Assembly: GCA_021234535.1 (NCBI GenBank)
Contig: CM037840.1
Span: 18,369,415 to 18,433,414 of the forward strand
Source of the DNA: Stichopus chloronotus
Taxonomy: Eukaryota; Echinodermata; Holothuroidea; Aspidochirotida; Stichopodidae
Length of the DNA: 64,000 nucleotides
Direction: 5' to 3'
The position numbers and the translations under genes were made by a program. Every line of letters starts with the position of its first letter. Position 1 is the stretch's first letter. The notes below the pieces were generated by a model, which was not told the DNA's origin, did no database searches, and saw only the letters and a program-made list of their open reading frames with translations. This document shows positions 1 to 14,230 of the stretch, piece by piece.

Positions 1-3000
1 ACGACATAGCTATACAGTGTCGTTTATATCACGCATGTCTTCTTTGCAGCATGATACATGTACTGGATTGAAAGCAATAATTCCATCAATTGCACAGATC
101 CATTATATTCGTAACAAGTAGGCTAATTTATTTGTTAATTAATTCAAACAAAGTGATGACAAACTATTTTATAAATGTACTAAGTAATGTTAGGGGCAGT
201 TTTGATGCCGAAAAATAAAACAAGAAAAGCTAATAACCCTCTAAACAAAGAATAGAAAAAGTTGAGGAGCCTTTTTTATTCAGCTTTGCAGTTTTCCACT
301 ACTTCCGTTATGGATATCATATTTAATATAACAACCAAAGTGTAACAATTATGTCAAGAAAGAATAATCATATTTCTTCTGTTCTGAGTTAATTGCCGTG
401 GACACTTTCATCATGTAAAGGGGGGTTTCTAAATGATAGTTTTTATAAGATCCCCTGGAAAACGGGTAACGAAAGGGAGCGACTCTCTTTAACAAAGGCT
501 TGTCATGACATGTCACAAGTGAATTCTTTTTTTCTTCTTCTCATGCATCTGTCCTTTTTATTCACTAGGTTAAAACATATTTTTGGAGAAAGTGTATGTT
601 CTATTTCCGTTTAGGTTTTATTAGTCTACCTTAGGCATAAACAAATCACCAGTAACTATTATCGACGAGTCCCATGAGACACATTTCAGATTTAGTTAGC
701 CTTCCAATAAAGTATCATGTGATCTCTCGCCTCTTATACCTCCAATGCATGCATTACTCTTTCTTTTTTTTATCTCGATCAGATGGTTGTCACTCGCAAC
801 TTCGCAAGGTGATATTTTATTTCAACCCCGTAGACCCTTGTCATGGTTATGAAATTAAAAGAATGTTTCCGACAGACTTGGACTTAATCAGGCCCCTCGG
901 TGGTGTTAAGTTGCTGCGACATTTGGCATTTGACAACAGATAATGTGGATATTCCCTGTACTCCAGTTTCGTTGTAAAATGTTGTTGTAATATATACTAA
1001 AGAGTATTACTACCGCAAAGGCAACAAATGCTGTCAACAAATGGCTGATCAACGTTTTTATCGGTTAGCACCCCCATACCCATTTTAATTAGGGGAAGTT
1101 AAAGTGATTGCGTGTGTACTGAAAAACCAAAAAGATAAAATTATGTTTGATCTTAACTGTTTCTTTATTTTTAAATGTACACGCCAGGTTGTACATGAAC
1201 GGACTATGTCTTTCAATGAAGGAAAATGACAGTAACTACTTCGAAAAGCAACGGGATTGGCATAAAATAGTAAAAAACAGAAATCATATGTGAAGATTAA
1301 CGATTCTTACTATAACCGCCTACATAATGAATATGCAACAGTACAGGTCTCACTAGTGTATCAAAAACATACTACTCAAGTCGTCGGTCCTCGGTAGGTA
1401 TCAGGAATTGTAGTATTTGGTGGAAGGAAACACTGTATTTACAAATATTCTACGAACTGAACACAACATTGCGGTGTCAGTGATCCTGAGTTGGTAACTG
1501 AATATTCAATACTAGTATACTTCCCATTGGCTTGCTCAAAAAAAGCACAACGTTGATTTGAATGAAAACTGTCAACCACTACATTATCGTATTCTACACT
1601 TTTGTCGTTATGTTAGAAGAATTTGAAATCATATTGCAAAATTAACCAACCGAAACCTATATATTTTCCCAGATTGTCTGAATGGTGTAATTAAAAGCCT
1701 TACCAAACTTTTGGAGATGAAATTTCAATGTTTTTACTTTTTGCGTACGCGCGCGATCACTTTAAACAACCCCTGCGTAAGTAAAAAAAAAAAAGTTGTT
1801 TAACTCACTCAAGTAGTTTCCATATGTTGTTTGAAAGTTGACTTATATTTGCAACAAAATTCACAAATACACTGGAAGGACACAAATTTTTGTCACCCTT
1901 TAAACTGTTTTTTTTTTCACTTATTTTTTTAGTTATTACATGCTTCTCCTCAACAGACGGCGAAGGGGGGGGGGGGGTGGTGGTGGGTGAGGGAACCAAA
2001 GGAAATATGGATTCATGGCTATTGGGAAGCTTACCTGAAACTGAATAGCATCAAAGCTTTGATGGTTCGCAAATTGTGAAGCAAACCATGGTTACTTCAT
2101 TACTTGCTATTGTCGAAGTTGTGACGTATGAATTCATTCCAATATCGATCGAAAATATACCAAATATTTGGAAAATGGTACATGCGATTACCTGTTGCTA
2201 GTTGCAAAGATTAGAAAACTAAAAGGTGTATAACGTATTGTCAGAAAATTGAACACGTTCATAGGAAGTCATACTTACGCACTATTGAGTGATTCAGCAA
2301 ATGGAAGGACGGGAAAATGACTTAAAAATGCCAATCGAAAGGTCCAACACGGTAGCAACCCTTTGATGTGTTAAACAATAAAACAGGAACTTTGAGCATG
2401 TGTGAAGTCAACTGAGAACAGAAATTGAAAGCCTGGATGGAATCATGGCGCAGGGTGGTGTGATAGTTAAATCCATTTGAGGAAAGAACTTGCTTCTCGC
2501 TGTGAATTATACAACTGCGAAACCTGAAGCTCAGCTTTCAGCTACTTTTTAAGTTCAAGCTTCGCATGCATATATTTCAATTTAACGTCGACATAAATGT
2601 GTCTCGTTAAAGAAAGAGGGGTGAAAGGTGGTTCCTCGTTACCAATGCCAGAGAATGGAAGATGCATATTGAAGTAGAAACACGATTTAATTATCAATAA
2701 AGTTTGACAATACTTGTTTTATCACTTCCTTGAAGGTTGACAGATACAATCGACATTTAATTAAGTGGCAGTTGCCGGCAGTTAGGGAAAGCTTCATTTT
2801 TGCAAATAAATTCGAAGACCAGCTTTACCCGGTAACTGTTTGTCGTGCGATATTTGCAATGTTTTACTGCTTGGTATCCCTCGAGGCAAATAAAATAACT
2901 ACTTGAACCTGTGTTGCTTCATTTTACGACAGAAGAGACAACACTAATTAAAAGTCGACATTAATTAATTAGTAACAATTGTAAACCTTTTCTGAACGTC

Positions 3001-4936
3001 ACGTTTTGTCTAGACCTGAATTTATTAAAAAAAATTATTCATTTCCCTTCATAAAACACAACGATATACCCTAGACAGAAGAATCCTGAATAATAATATA
3101 CATAATATCCTTTGGTACCATTCACGTCTTTGTCATTGATTTCAGCCGTTGTCTCTTCGTAAATCTCCGAGTAGTTTAGATCCACCATAGGCTGCATACT
3201 TGCTACGAATCTGGCAGGTTATCAGAGCAGATCCCTCAAGTGAAAGATATGCTGTAATAAAAGACCACGGTGGGGTCTCTGTTTGCAGCTATTCAATAAA
3301 TCCTAGATTCCGTTTACTATCATGTGGCATTTCCGGATACCCTCCTCAGGGCTCAAATAACAACACAATGTCCACTTTCCCGTGATTCATTATGGCAGAT
3401 ATTGTTAACTTTAATTAAGACTCGCTATAGATCATTGTCTCACTTCATAAATAATATGCGATGGAGATATTTAAACCACCAAGACAGGTTATATTAAATT
3501 GGGATGGCTAAGAACTTTAAAGGTATTCTCCAAAAAGGTATTGGACAAAAACGTACAGTAACTTTGCCGGATGTCAGGGATTTCGACATAGGCTATATGC
3601 ATTACCTTCCTTGTCTCTATTGAAAACATACAACCATTCATACCCGCTATATGTGACGTTGAAATGTTTTGTATTTTTTAACACAGAAAGAGTAATACAC
3701 ATATAACATGTACACACAAACACATATTAGCTAAACGTCAATACCAGTAACTGAGAAACTTATAGGCCTATGCTAAATTTCCCTTGAGGTTGGTCATACA
3801 ACCAACGAAAAGAAGTCTATGGCCCACAAGTTGGATCGTCTTAAAAAATTCAGCACTCTGAAAATAATCTGAGGTTTGTGCTGCGGTCTTGAAAATAGTG
3901 GGACATTTTCCTGCAGTGGTTGTATTTCTGTTTCTTGTAAAATCTTCAGGTTAAGTCCAACAAAGTGACACTGAATGTATGATTGCAGGGAGCAAAAAGT
4001 GATGACGTTCTTTTTTTCCACGGGGATTTTATGGGGGCAAGATTCCTACCCCTATACAGAAGCCAAAAATAATGACAACAGGCTATACTGCCATCTTAAA
4101 TGGAGCAAATGTCATTGAAGTTGCACCATTTAGCATCATGTAACATCTCAATTATCAAATATTTCTAGAGGTGAGGGGAAACCCCCCTCATAAACACGTC
4201 CAAGGCCGTCACTTCTCGATCGAGTTCGCGCTTCAAGTTCACGAGTGGGCCAGCTTTCCTCTGTTGGAAATCTTCTTAGCGCTGTCGTAGGATTAGCCAT
4301 TCGGTAAGGTGTATACGGTGGATCTGCGTGGCCTGGACCACGGGTGAACACTATTTCCGTACTTAAACAGCTGTTCTTAGTTGGAATTAGATTAAGTGGA
4401 ACAGTGAAAAAACATTCGGAGATGAAAAGAGTGATATGTGAGTTGGGAATTAACATGGAGTTGTTTTCTTTCTGTATGGACGTTTATCAACAGTCGATTC
4501 GACAGCCGTACCGTTGCATTAACTAGCCATTCAAAGTTAACGTTATGTTCAGTCACAAACAATTAAAGCGGCGTAAATGCACCTGGTAATCTAGAAATAA
4601 ACGTTGATAGACGATTCTCGGCCTGTAACGTGGTCTCAGCATGCAATGTAATGTGATTAAACGGTAAAAATCTTACGCAAGAAAACTTACAAAGCCAGAG
4701 TTCCTTATGGAACACAGCTAGAAGAATCAGGGAAACAGCATGTGCATTCAACGTTAACTAATCTCGGATATAAGTATAGTTTAAACGTTTTAACAATCCT
4801 TCCCACAGATTCGTGCCCTGTTGATGAAAAATACTTTATTAACTTATACACCTACGTCTTGTCGCACTGTGTAACGTACTTGGCTGCATCAAATTGCAGC
4901 ATTACACTGGGTTTCTGAAATTTAGGTTCCTTTTAA
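1..4936. other. non-coding, no recognised gene
   Basis: AT-rich sequence without a convincing exon on either strand. A poly-G run lies near 1966-1977, beside short GGT repeats. Positions 4148-4344 on the minus strand hold a 66-codon open stretch ending in TGA with balanced base use (residues such as RMANPTTALRRFPTEESWP), which could be a terminal exon. I see no homology and only a weak acceptor (GGTCCAG), so I do not call it a gene. Confidence 0.5.
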
Positions 4937-4990
4937 TGACGTCATCATCACTTACATGCTAGCTAGCATGAAACTGGTGATGCGTCATCG
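4937..4990. repeat. imperfect palindrome with perfect 16-bp core
   Basis: The core CATGCTAGCTAGCATG at 4955-4970 is a perfect palindrome. The flanks are also partly complementary: TGACGTCATCATCAC on the left and GTGATGCGTCATC on the right. The whole could form a cruciform or be the remnant of a small fold-back element. No gene is nearby. Confidence 0.6.
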
Positions 4991-5908
4991 CCACTTGACC
5001 CTTGCACTTAGACAGATGCACCCCCGTCACCACTGGTCTGTACTTTATTTGACACACATACACACACACAAAACCCCAAACTACGTCTAATAAAACATGT
5101 CATGAATAATACAATGTGAGCATGTCAAACAATACAAGCGAACGTGTCCAAAATTCTATAAGCTCGATACTTAATATCTCTATAGCTCTATACTTTAGTA
5201 TTTCTGTTCATTCATACATCTGTCTACATCTATATCCATTTCTTTATTTAGTTGTTTCACTTCTTCTTTTTTTTAACAAATGTGCATAATTACGCATATC
5301 ACACATCGCAAAATCCTATCGACATAACAAAACACTAAGAGCCAGATGTAAGTTGTCTGGCGCACTTTTTTGAATAAATGAAGTAAACAAAGAAATCAAA
5401 AAGAAAAAAAAATCCCAAAATTTTATCTGTAAAGTATGCAACTTCTGTCATCTTATCTCGGTTTATTTTTGACAGAAGTAAAATATTTTAAGTTTCAGTT
5501 TGTCTCCACAGTTACGATGCAAGAGTACAACGTAACTCCATACAGTTTATTGAAAACCTCTGCGCATAGAAGAGGCCTATACTACATGTCCAATCAAACC
5601 AATTCCTGTCGGGAATGTTTATTTTGGTTTAATTGTAATTCTCAACTTTTCATTATACAAACCGAAATAAAAGCAGTGCTTCGACCTAGTGCTTGGTGGT
5701 TAACTCATCGATGGGGTTAACCAACAAGGGTTAGTAATTTCTGGAACAAGTGTATAAAATTTTTCTTTCACACAGCCTATACAGGATATTGTTGTAATTG
5801 TCGACACACTAAGATCACAGTTCGATGTTCTGCATAACATTCATCGCACATTTATTCATACTTGGTGAGAATCTTCAACGTCTACGTCAACGTCACAGTC
5901 AGGTTAAT

Positions 5909-5941
5909 GACCGTGTATTATCCTACAAATAATACACGGTC
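5909..5941. repeat. perfect 13-bp stem hairpin
   Basis: GACCGTGTATTAT (5909-5921) is followed after 7 nt by its exact reverse complement (5929-5941). It is not flanked by coding sequence and lies about 120 bp left of the inverted-repeat element at 6060. It may be a small fold-back remnant. Nothing in the sequence shows a transcription role. Confidence 0.7.
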
Positions 5942-6059
5942 TGTCAATTTTAGAGTAAAAATCACCGGTGGATGAATACAGTGAAAATGTCAATCGACAG
6001 TGTTTTTATAGTCCTTTATATTGAACGAAACCATGTTAGTACTTTGTCAATCTCGCATG

Positions 6060-7505
6060 TATGACAAGCCGTTTTAACATTTACCTCGTAAAATTGCATT
6101 TCGCTTAAGTGAAATAAAATTCTGCCTAGGTAAAATTCAATTTAGCTGAAATAAAATTCAATTTTTCTAAAGCTAAATACGGTCTTATCTGTTCATTTTT
6201 TTTTTACTTCAGCTCAATTCAATTTACCTGCAGTAAAATTCTTCTTAAGCAAGCATAAATTTGGCTGAAGTAAAACTGAATTCAGCTGCAGTAAGTTAAT
6301 TCAATTTAGCCTAGTAAAATTTAATCCTCCTGAAACTGGAATGAATTACAGCGATTCAGTTGAAATACAATTTAGCTTAAGTAAAATTAATTTAGCTGTG
6401 GTACAATTCAATTTAGTTTAAGTCAAATTTAATTCTAAAACTAAATATGGTCTAATCGGTCCGTTTCTTTACTTAAGCTCAATTCAATTTAACTGCGGTA
6501 AAATGGAATTCCTTTTAAGCAAAAATAAATTTGGCTTAAGTAAAACTGAATTCCGCTGCAGTAAAATATGATCATAATTTCACTTAAGCTTAATTGTTTT
6601 TCACTTAAGATAAATTATACTCTGCTTAAGTAAAATGTGAGCTATGTTACTCAGGCAAAGATGCAAGAAATTTAATTTCACTTACGTGAAATTCAGTTCA
6701 GCTGAAGTAAAATTCGATTTAGCTTAAGTAAAATATAACGTGGCTTAAGTGAAATCTACTTTACTTCAGCTGAAACAATTTAACTTAAGTAAATTCAATT
6801 CAGCTAAGTAATCTTTATTGCTACTGAAGCTGAATGGAATACAATTTAACCTACGTAAAAATAAAATTTACTCAAGTAAAATTATATGCTGCTTAAGCTG
6901 AAATGAATTAAGCTTAAATGAAATATAATTAAGCTTAAGTACCCTTCAGTTTTGCTTAATTGAGAGTGAATTTTTTTTGAAGTGAAATACAGTATACGTT
7001 AATCAGTATATTGTTCAATTATACTTTGCCATTTGAACTCTTTGTCATTTTTAAGAATCATATGTTTGTATGTTTAAGCTTAAGTAGATTAACATTTTAC
7101 TGAAGTATAGTTATATTTTACTGCAGCAAAATTTCGACCCATTTTGATTTATTTCGCTCCAGTTTATTGAAGTTAATCTAAAGTGAAATACAATTAAGCT
7201 TAAATAATATATAATTACACTTGAGTGTAATTTACTTTTCCTTCAGTAAAGTGAAGGTGTTTTTCCACTCAAGCGAAATTGAATTCTGCTTAAGTTAAAT
7301 GCAATTTTACTTAAGTGGAATTGAATGATAGTTCGACTTCGTTAATTCCACTTAAGTAAATTCAATTTTACTTAAGCATTATGAATTTTACTTCAGCGAA
7401 ATAAATTTTACTTAAGCCTAATTAATCTTACTTAAGTAGAACTGACAATAGAATTAATTCTGCCTAAGTAAAATTGTGAGTTAAAGGTTAAAACGGCTTG
7501 CCATA
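6060..7505. mobile_element. TIR-bounded element filled with CTTAAG repeats
   Basis: The left end TATGACAAGCCGTTTTAAC (6060-6078) and the reverse complement of the right end (7487-7505), TATGGCAAGCCGTTTTAAC, match at 18 of 19 positions. If the outer TA is a target duplication, the element begins TGRCAAGCCG. The ~1.4 kb between the ends is almost wholly made of degenerate ~20-25-bp units built on AAATTTTACTTAAGC and its complement, in both orientations. Many CTTAAG palindromes are visible (for example around 6360-6380, 6720-6790 and 7290-7440). No ORF is present, so it would be non-autonomous. It could fold extensively because the units are self-complementary. TA target use would fit a Tc1/mariner-type donor, but no transposase is visible to confirm this. 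Confidence 0.75.
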
Positions 7506-10500
7506 AGGGGGCAGCCCCAGTGCACCCAGCGATAGCGTTAACCCCCGAACGCACGAGTATCTGAAACTACCAACAGGTGTGAGGTTTGCAATTGTATCAG
7601 GACACACTTACTTGTTTTCGGCATTGCCATTTTAATGTTTTACTATTATATGTGTACTTTGGGTATTCTCTTATTAGCTTGAATACTCATACCTCGCAGT
7701 CGAACACTTCTAACTTTAACTACTAATATATAAGATACATATATAGCTTTGAAAGGTGCCAGCGTTTCGATTTGCCGTATTTTCCCCGCTTTGCTTATGA
7801 ATGGTTTGGACATGTATGTTCTTGTTTTGACATGTTTCGTGGGACTGCTCAAATTTATTGGGACACGTGCCTATAAAATTCGAGTTCTGACACATGGGCA
7901 TTCCATAGTTACTACAGGATTGTGTAAAGAGTGAACAGTTCAATTGGCTTCGGTTTTGTGTAGTAACTAGAAGACAAACTGATCGGCAAATTGTGATCGC
8001 CATTGCCCCAAATGATTAAACACCAGCGACTACTAGTGCATTGCATTGTGAGTGACAGATTCGTTGTCTTTACTAGGGTACATCTCGCTATGGCTACATC
8101 TTCGTAGTCGGAAGATATATTCATGAATCAGTAGATGTATATTTGGCAATAACTTAACGAAAAATTAGGATTTGTGAATAAATATTTATACGTTTCATAA
8201 ACCATCGCAATACCTTGCAATATGGCAAAATTCTTGTTCAGCCCCACGCTCAATAAAGTTTCTTGTACACAGGGTATGTACAAACAGATTATAACTGCAA
8301 TGTCAAAGTGTATGCCTTTAACTTCCCCAATATTTATCAGATCTTTATATGATGACAGAATGATTTTAGAAATATTTAGCTGATTGATCTCACCTCTCAG
8401 TTGCTCGAAGAGGGTTCTTAAGTTGACAGCAAGGTTTTGTTGGGGATGTTCCCAATTTTAACGGGTACCCGAGGTTATACTGCGACGAACAGACGAAGGT
8501 ACAAGTAATCGTTCCATTCTATTTCGAACCAGAAAACCGTCGGATTGTCATTTGCTTCTTAATTTTATTAGAACTGTCACGGGCATGTGCCTGGCGTTTG
8601 AGAGGAACAGTATAGTTCATGAGTTTGAGACCTATCCTCCTGCGTGTTTATCTTGCTACTTAAAAATGTACTTAAATGAAGCGTCTGCTGTTTGTTCTTG
8701 GTTTTCCAAGTTTTAATAATATCAGTTAGTTTCTTTCATGAAGAACACGATATCGGTTAAGAGAAGAACAAAAACCCTCTAATAGAAGCTCTACAAGTTA
8801 GGCTATTTCACAGGATATAGGTAACTCTCGATGTCTTGGAAACTGTTCAATAAACATACGAAAATGACATTGGAGATGAGTCTATTATTATCCTCAAAGA
8901 AAGCACTCAAATGTTAGCCTTTAATGTTCAAAGTGTTAAAATCCACCACCCTGCACGGGGAGGGTCGTTAAAGCGATTGGTGTCCTGTGTTGTATTTATT
9001 TATGTTGTATTGTCTGACTGCCCGTTACGTATAGGATGACAAATTGGTCTGGGCATCTCAAATAGTCTGTTCTGGGACTCAGCTGTCTATCGGTGCAATT
9101 ACGATAGACAGTCCTCGAAATATCAATTACGTGATGACCTTGAAAACATTACAATGATTTTAGATTATGTGAATTGGTTTCGGTTATATTTCTTATTGAA
9201 ATTATCTGCCCATGTCGTTGTATCATGTTCTTGTTATAACAATTAAAACGTAAATCTACCCGACTTACTACACCAGCGAATGTACCTGTGAATATAGGGT
9301 TTAAAGGAATGTAAGTTCTATCTTTGTTTTTCTTTCTTTCTTTTTTTTACCAATCATAGCTAAGTTATTGTACTGCAATATAACATGGACCTCCCTTATG
9401 TTGGCAACGTGAAGTCCATTCAAATTTTAACCCTATGTATTCCAGTTGGGTGCACATCTAGTTTCGCAAAAGCCACAAATTTTGCAACTTTAAACTTTGG
9501 GTCATAATTATGTAAATATTACCACCCAACTGCATGTATGTTATTCTTCCCACCAGGAAAACCCGGAGAAAATGTTGCATAATTGGTAGAATTCCTTTAA
9601 AAATAAATCGTATTCTTTTCACCAAAATCTCAGTGTGGGGTTAGAAAACAAATGATGTTCTTATGAAATACTTCAGGCTTCTTTTACTGGTTAACTCTGA
9701 TAAAACACTAAGGCAGGGGTTCCCAATTATTTCTTAGACGGGCCTGGGCACTATATTAAATGATTTTTTTGGGGTCACTGACTACAGCGGTTTTAGGCTA
9801 AGCATCGATGAAATTTGGTTTATCCTCCCAAGTTTTTCACGATTGTCAAACCCAGTATAATATTTTGTCCTACTCAATATGTTTGGTGGCCAGGATTGGA
9901 TAGCATATCGGGCTGCATATGGCCGTATGTGTGAACCCCAGCAACCAAGGAATGCATTTAAATATTTCTAATTCAAGTTGTTAATTACATATACTAACAT
10001 TGTTGTTTTGTGTATAACTTGAATTGTGTTGAGTAAATTAGAAGTTAGGCTATCTCTTCTATACAGTCTAAGCTGTAAGTGAAATTTATGGTCATGGTAT
10101 GGTGTTTTCATATTTTGTAAGCTCTCCTACCAAAATTACAGCGAGTGTTCTCATACCACATCTAATGCCTAGCGGAGGAGGGTGATACGTAAATACCAGA
10201 AAAAAATCTCCAGGTTATTGTGACCTACATTGATGTTCACTCAGGTGTTGATGTAAGTGTTTGTACCGGGACCAAAATTCGTACCCGGGTACCCCGTCGT
10301 CCATATCGTCGATCGGGTAGCCGTTATCCAAAATTACACGTTCCATCATAGGCTGCGAAACCATAATACAACGTGTTGCTTGTATGTTATTCATAACACC
10401 ATGCATGAAGGCCTACCTTAGGTTCAGGTATGACAAGAAGTGTTCTTTGTTAAGGGCATACAGGCTGAAAATTAAAGGCTGAATTTTCACACACGGACAA

Positions 10501-13500
10501 TGTACGTTGAAAAAAAAGAGAAAAAAAAATGGATCCGTATACCAATGTCAAAACTGGGTCCTGACATAGTTGGTACTCGATGGAAACACGTGTTGATATC
10601 TTATTGTATTACATTGCTGTTCACCCATTGCTTGAGATGTGATTGTCATACGTTAATGTTCAGCTTCATTCAACTTTTTATATGTGACTGTCCCACGCTG
10701 ACGTTCAATCGGTTCTTGATAGGTCCTATGTGTTTGTCACATATTGGCAATCAATTATTACTTGTCAATCTGCTTACTTAGTCACCGATAGATTATTGAA
10801 ACAGAAAGGATGATAGTGCCATGAGACCTATTTAAACTAGGCTAAATGAGTATTAATATCTTTGAGGATCTCAAAATGTACATGAGGTCGTTCTTTGGAT
10901 TATCAAAACACTAGGAAGTCAGTTTGGAAGCTCCATGAATGTTAATCCACGTGATCTGTCAAATCATGTGACATTTTCGTATAACGAAGTTATGTGAAAG
11001 GTTAGGCTTGATTGATAGGCCTTGAAACCATTGTGTAATTCTCTGCCGGCTGTCTAAAAGAGAATATAGTCCGAACCCTCTGAGAGCAGCAATTTTCCTT
11101 GGGACACTTATTTTACCCAATCTCGTTACGTCCACCCAGTTCGCTGTAGCCTAAAATGCTGACACGAACTATCAAAGTTAACTAAGATATTCACGTAGTT
11201 ATTTTCATATAGGGTACTGAGTAATTAAAATCCTTAATTGACTTTCAAGCATATATACCGAGGTTACTTGCTAATCACGTGCAACCACTTTTTTTCAAAT
11301 TCAACCAATCATAAGGCCCATACTTATGTTTTTTTTTACAGTCACTGCCCTATGCGGTTTGTAAAATCACATGCGTAACTACGCAAATTGCTGTTTTAAG
11401 TGGTACATTCAAACAGAGGATCGGCCGGCTTCAGTACAGTCAGATTGGCATTGATCGACCAGAGATTTTTGTGGTCATCTTGTGTAAGCAAATGATTGGG
11501 ATGTAAAGTGATTCCATCAACCCACCATTTTGACTCCCTTTGCGTGAGTCCAAGCAGGGAGTTGCTAAGTAGCAACTCCCCGGTCCAAGCTTATCTTCGT
11601 TGGTATGCAGCACTTAAGAGAACTGTTTTGTTTTCATTCCATGTCTCCCATACATCAAAGCACACAGTAGAAGCTAACAATGCATTAAACCACTAACTAT
11701 GCTCAGTGTCATATATGTCAACATACTCCAGACCCACGTTCTTCTACAATATGTACCTCTGCTCACTTGCAACTGTAATCACAGACATACTGTGTCACTT
11801 GGATGTAACTGTAGACTGCAGAACTCTGTGTAATAATTTGAAAAAAAAAAGAAAAAAAAATCAGAATATTTGTCAAGGTCCCCAGATCGGTGGTATGATA
11901 TTTCTGAAGGCCCTATGGGGACATTAAAAGTGCCCGGTGTTAAGAGTTCATAATTTTGCTCACATGAATAAACAGAGTCTTGTTATTGTACGGTGCACAT
12001 AACGTGACTCCGTAAAGCTTCAGTGGTAAAAAGACGAAAACCGTTCAATAACCTGTACATATGATTTAACATCTAGCAGCTGCAATATTCATATCAAAAC
12101 TAATATATCGTAACGCCAAGTGACTCTCCGTGGAGACGCCGATGGTATTTCCTGTTCAAATTACAAAATCAAAAAGTCCAGTCGCCTTCCCGCGCGAGTG
12201 TAATCCTTGACTGTTTCTAAGTAGTGTCTGTCAGCCTGATTTACCGTTCATGTGTATGACTTATAGTCGGTCAGCGTTACATGTCACTCTTGTCTACGGC
12301 TAATCGTCGATCTGCGAGATGTACCAGTCTGTCAAAGTAATGTACCATCTAATGTCTGTTGCTAATCGTTGGTTTTCGTTATGTACCGTCGCAGGTATGA
12401 ATGGCTAATCGTCGGTCAACGTTATTTACCGCTCATATGGTTCACGTGGTTCTATGCCGTTAGCACATTTCTTGCTTATTCCGCTCTGCTGTACTCTCAA
12501 TGCAGCCATGTTGAATGAACCCGAAGGTGCGTAGTCATGTTCGGTCAGTGCAGTCTGCTACGTACCCAAAGTCGAGCATGTATAACCACGGAGCTCCTAC
12601 TTTAACAACTATCCAATTGCTGAAATTCAACCTTGGCTCTTTGTTTCACGAAACAGACAAACAGTTGTTAATTTATTATTATCTGTATGTGTTCATAAAA
12701 TGACCCTTGAACTTTCTCCCATATTTGCCTCTGTAATGTTCAGTGTTTGTTATGTGGTGACAAAAGGCATCAAATCCAAGCGAAAAACCGTTACTCGGGA
12801 TTTTAGAGGGATCAAGTCCAATTTCTTCAATTTCCTCAGCAACTGTCACTTGCAAAAAAGAAAAGAAATGAATGACGCAGCTGTTGCGTACGGTTGTGAT
12901 ATGATATACTGACTTTTGGATCATGTCTGTGCCTCGCAACCCAATTATTATTCACGTAAACCATACAGTTCCGTTGCTTTTTGTCTCATTAGACCAAAGG
13001 CCCACGGCGTCTATCCTTCGGGACCCATGTGACTATTTTTGGCTTCGTGCTGAAAAACAGTCCGCTTTATGGTTGTCAAGAAATGTAAAATGATAGTTCA
13101 GCTGTTATTTAAAACGTTATGATGACGGGACAATGTGTGGTAGTCCTTTCTCTAAGCTTTAACCGAAAATTAGCCCTGCAGGCATCCATACATAACATAT
13201 CATAACAATGTCGGAGAATGGAAGTGTTAGGGGAAGGAAGTGGGGGGTGGGGAAGAGAATCCAAAATATCTCAGTCATTTATAGCCCTGAAGATGCATGG
13301 ATTTAAAGTCATGTAGAATCGATGGGAAGTATAGTTTTACAACATACCATAGTTCATATACGACAATGAATTGAAGTTTCAATTATCTGTGTACTAAAGC
13401 TGATAGCCTTACAATAACGTGAGGATAACAAGTATATATGAGACCATTAGAAAAGATCCTAAAATGTTTCTATTAGTGGTTAGGATATGTAGGCCCATCG

Positions 13501-14230
13501 TGAACAGAAGTCTCATGCACTGGAACTGGCAGTACAGCCAGCCACAGGGTACGCTACACTGACGGCAGCGCCTGCAAGTCAATTGGAAGGAAACGTTACC
13601 CAGATGGGACGACAAGAAAACAATGAAATGAAAATAAGTTGTTTTGTAGGAAATGCGACATATAGGTAGTAAAAAATCTCAACAATGGCAACATTCACAG
13701 TAGCAATGAAACAAAGAAAGAAGTTTTCCGGCTACCCCCCGGAAAGAAAAAAAAAACCCCAATCCCAAACAATACAGCGTATAGACATGTCCCTATCCTA
13801 CAATATAACTCTGATGAATAATTGCTTGTAAGTGCCGACTCAGTCAGTGAACTTTGACTCCGTGATTACACAGGTGACCGTATTATGAACCCCCTATAAC
13901 GTCCCCATATCAATTTGTTAAAGTTTATACAACCAACTTGCGAAGAGCCGTTACCTTTCATGACCCAACCAATAATAGACGTTATTGATATTGACAGACG
14001 TATCTGGCCAACATAGAACAGTAATGTACCAACGTGAAAGGACTTGGCTGGAGTTGAATACTCTCACGTTTTGATACTGAGAGTCGGATATTTAACCCGA
14101 GTTTTGAACAGGTGTTCACGTCATCACTAGCTGATCCGCAATCTCAACGCACTCATTATTCTTCTGTGTTCATCTAATTCAAATTATGGCCACTTTGTCG
14201 GTTAAAGGTGTTGGTATGGGTGAACGTCTG
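7506..14230. other. non-coding, no recognised gene
   Basis: No supported gene. A perfect inverted repeat lies at 11557-11580. Two minus-strand open stretches, 10215-10406 and 12700-12860, read like protein but lack strong splice sites and any homology I recognise. The rest is AT-rich single-copy-looking sequence with poly-A and poly-T runs. Confidence 0.5.
11557..11580. repeat. 11-bp stem inverted repeat
   Basis: GGGAGTTGCTA and TAGCAACTCCC are exact complements separated by only AG. This is a near-perfect palindrome of 24 bp in otherwise featureless sequence. Its function is unknown. Confidence 0.6.

Noticed and set aside
13500..13660. Cysteine-containing plus-strand frame (VSCTGTGSTASHRVRYTDGS) after a possible acceptor
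   Set aside because: Overlapping frames are equally open, there is no donor, and no neighbouring exon of fitting phase exists.
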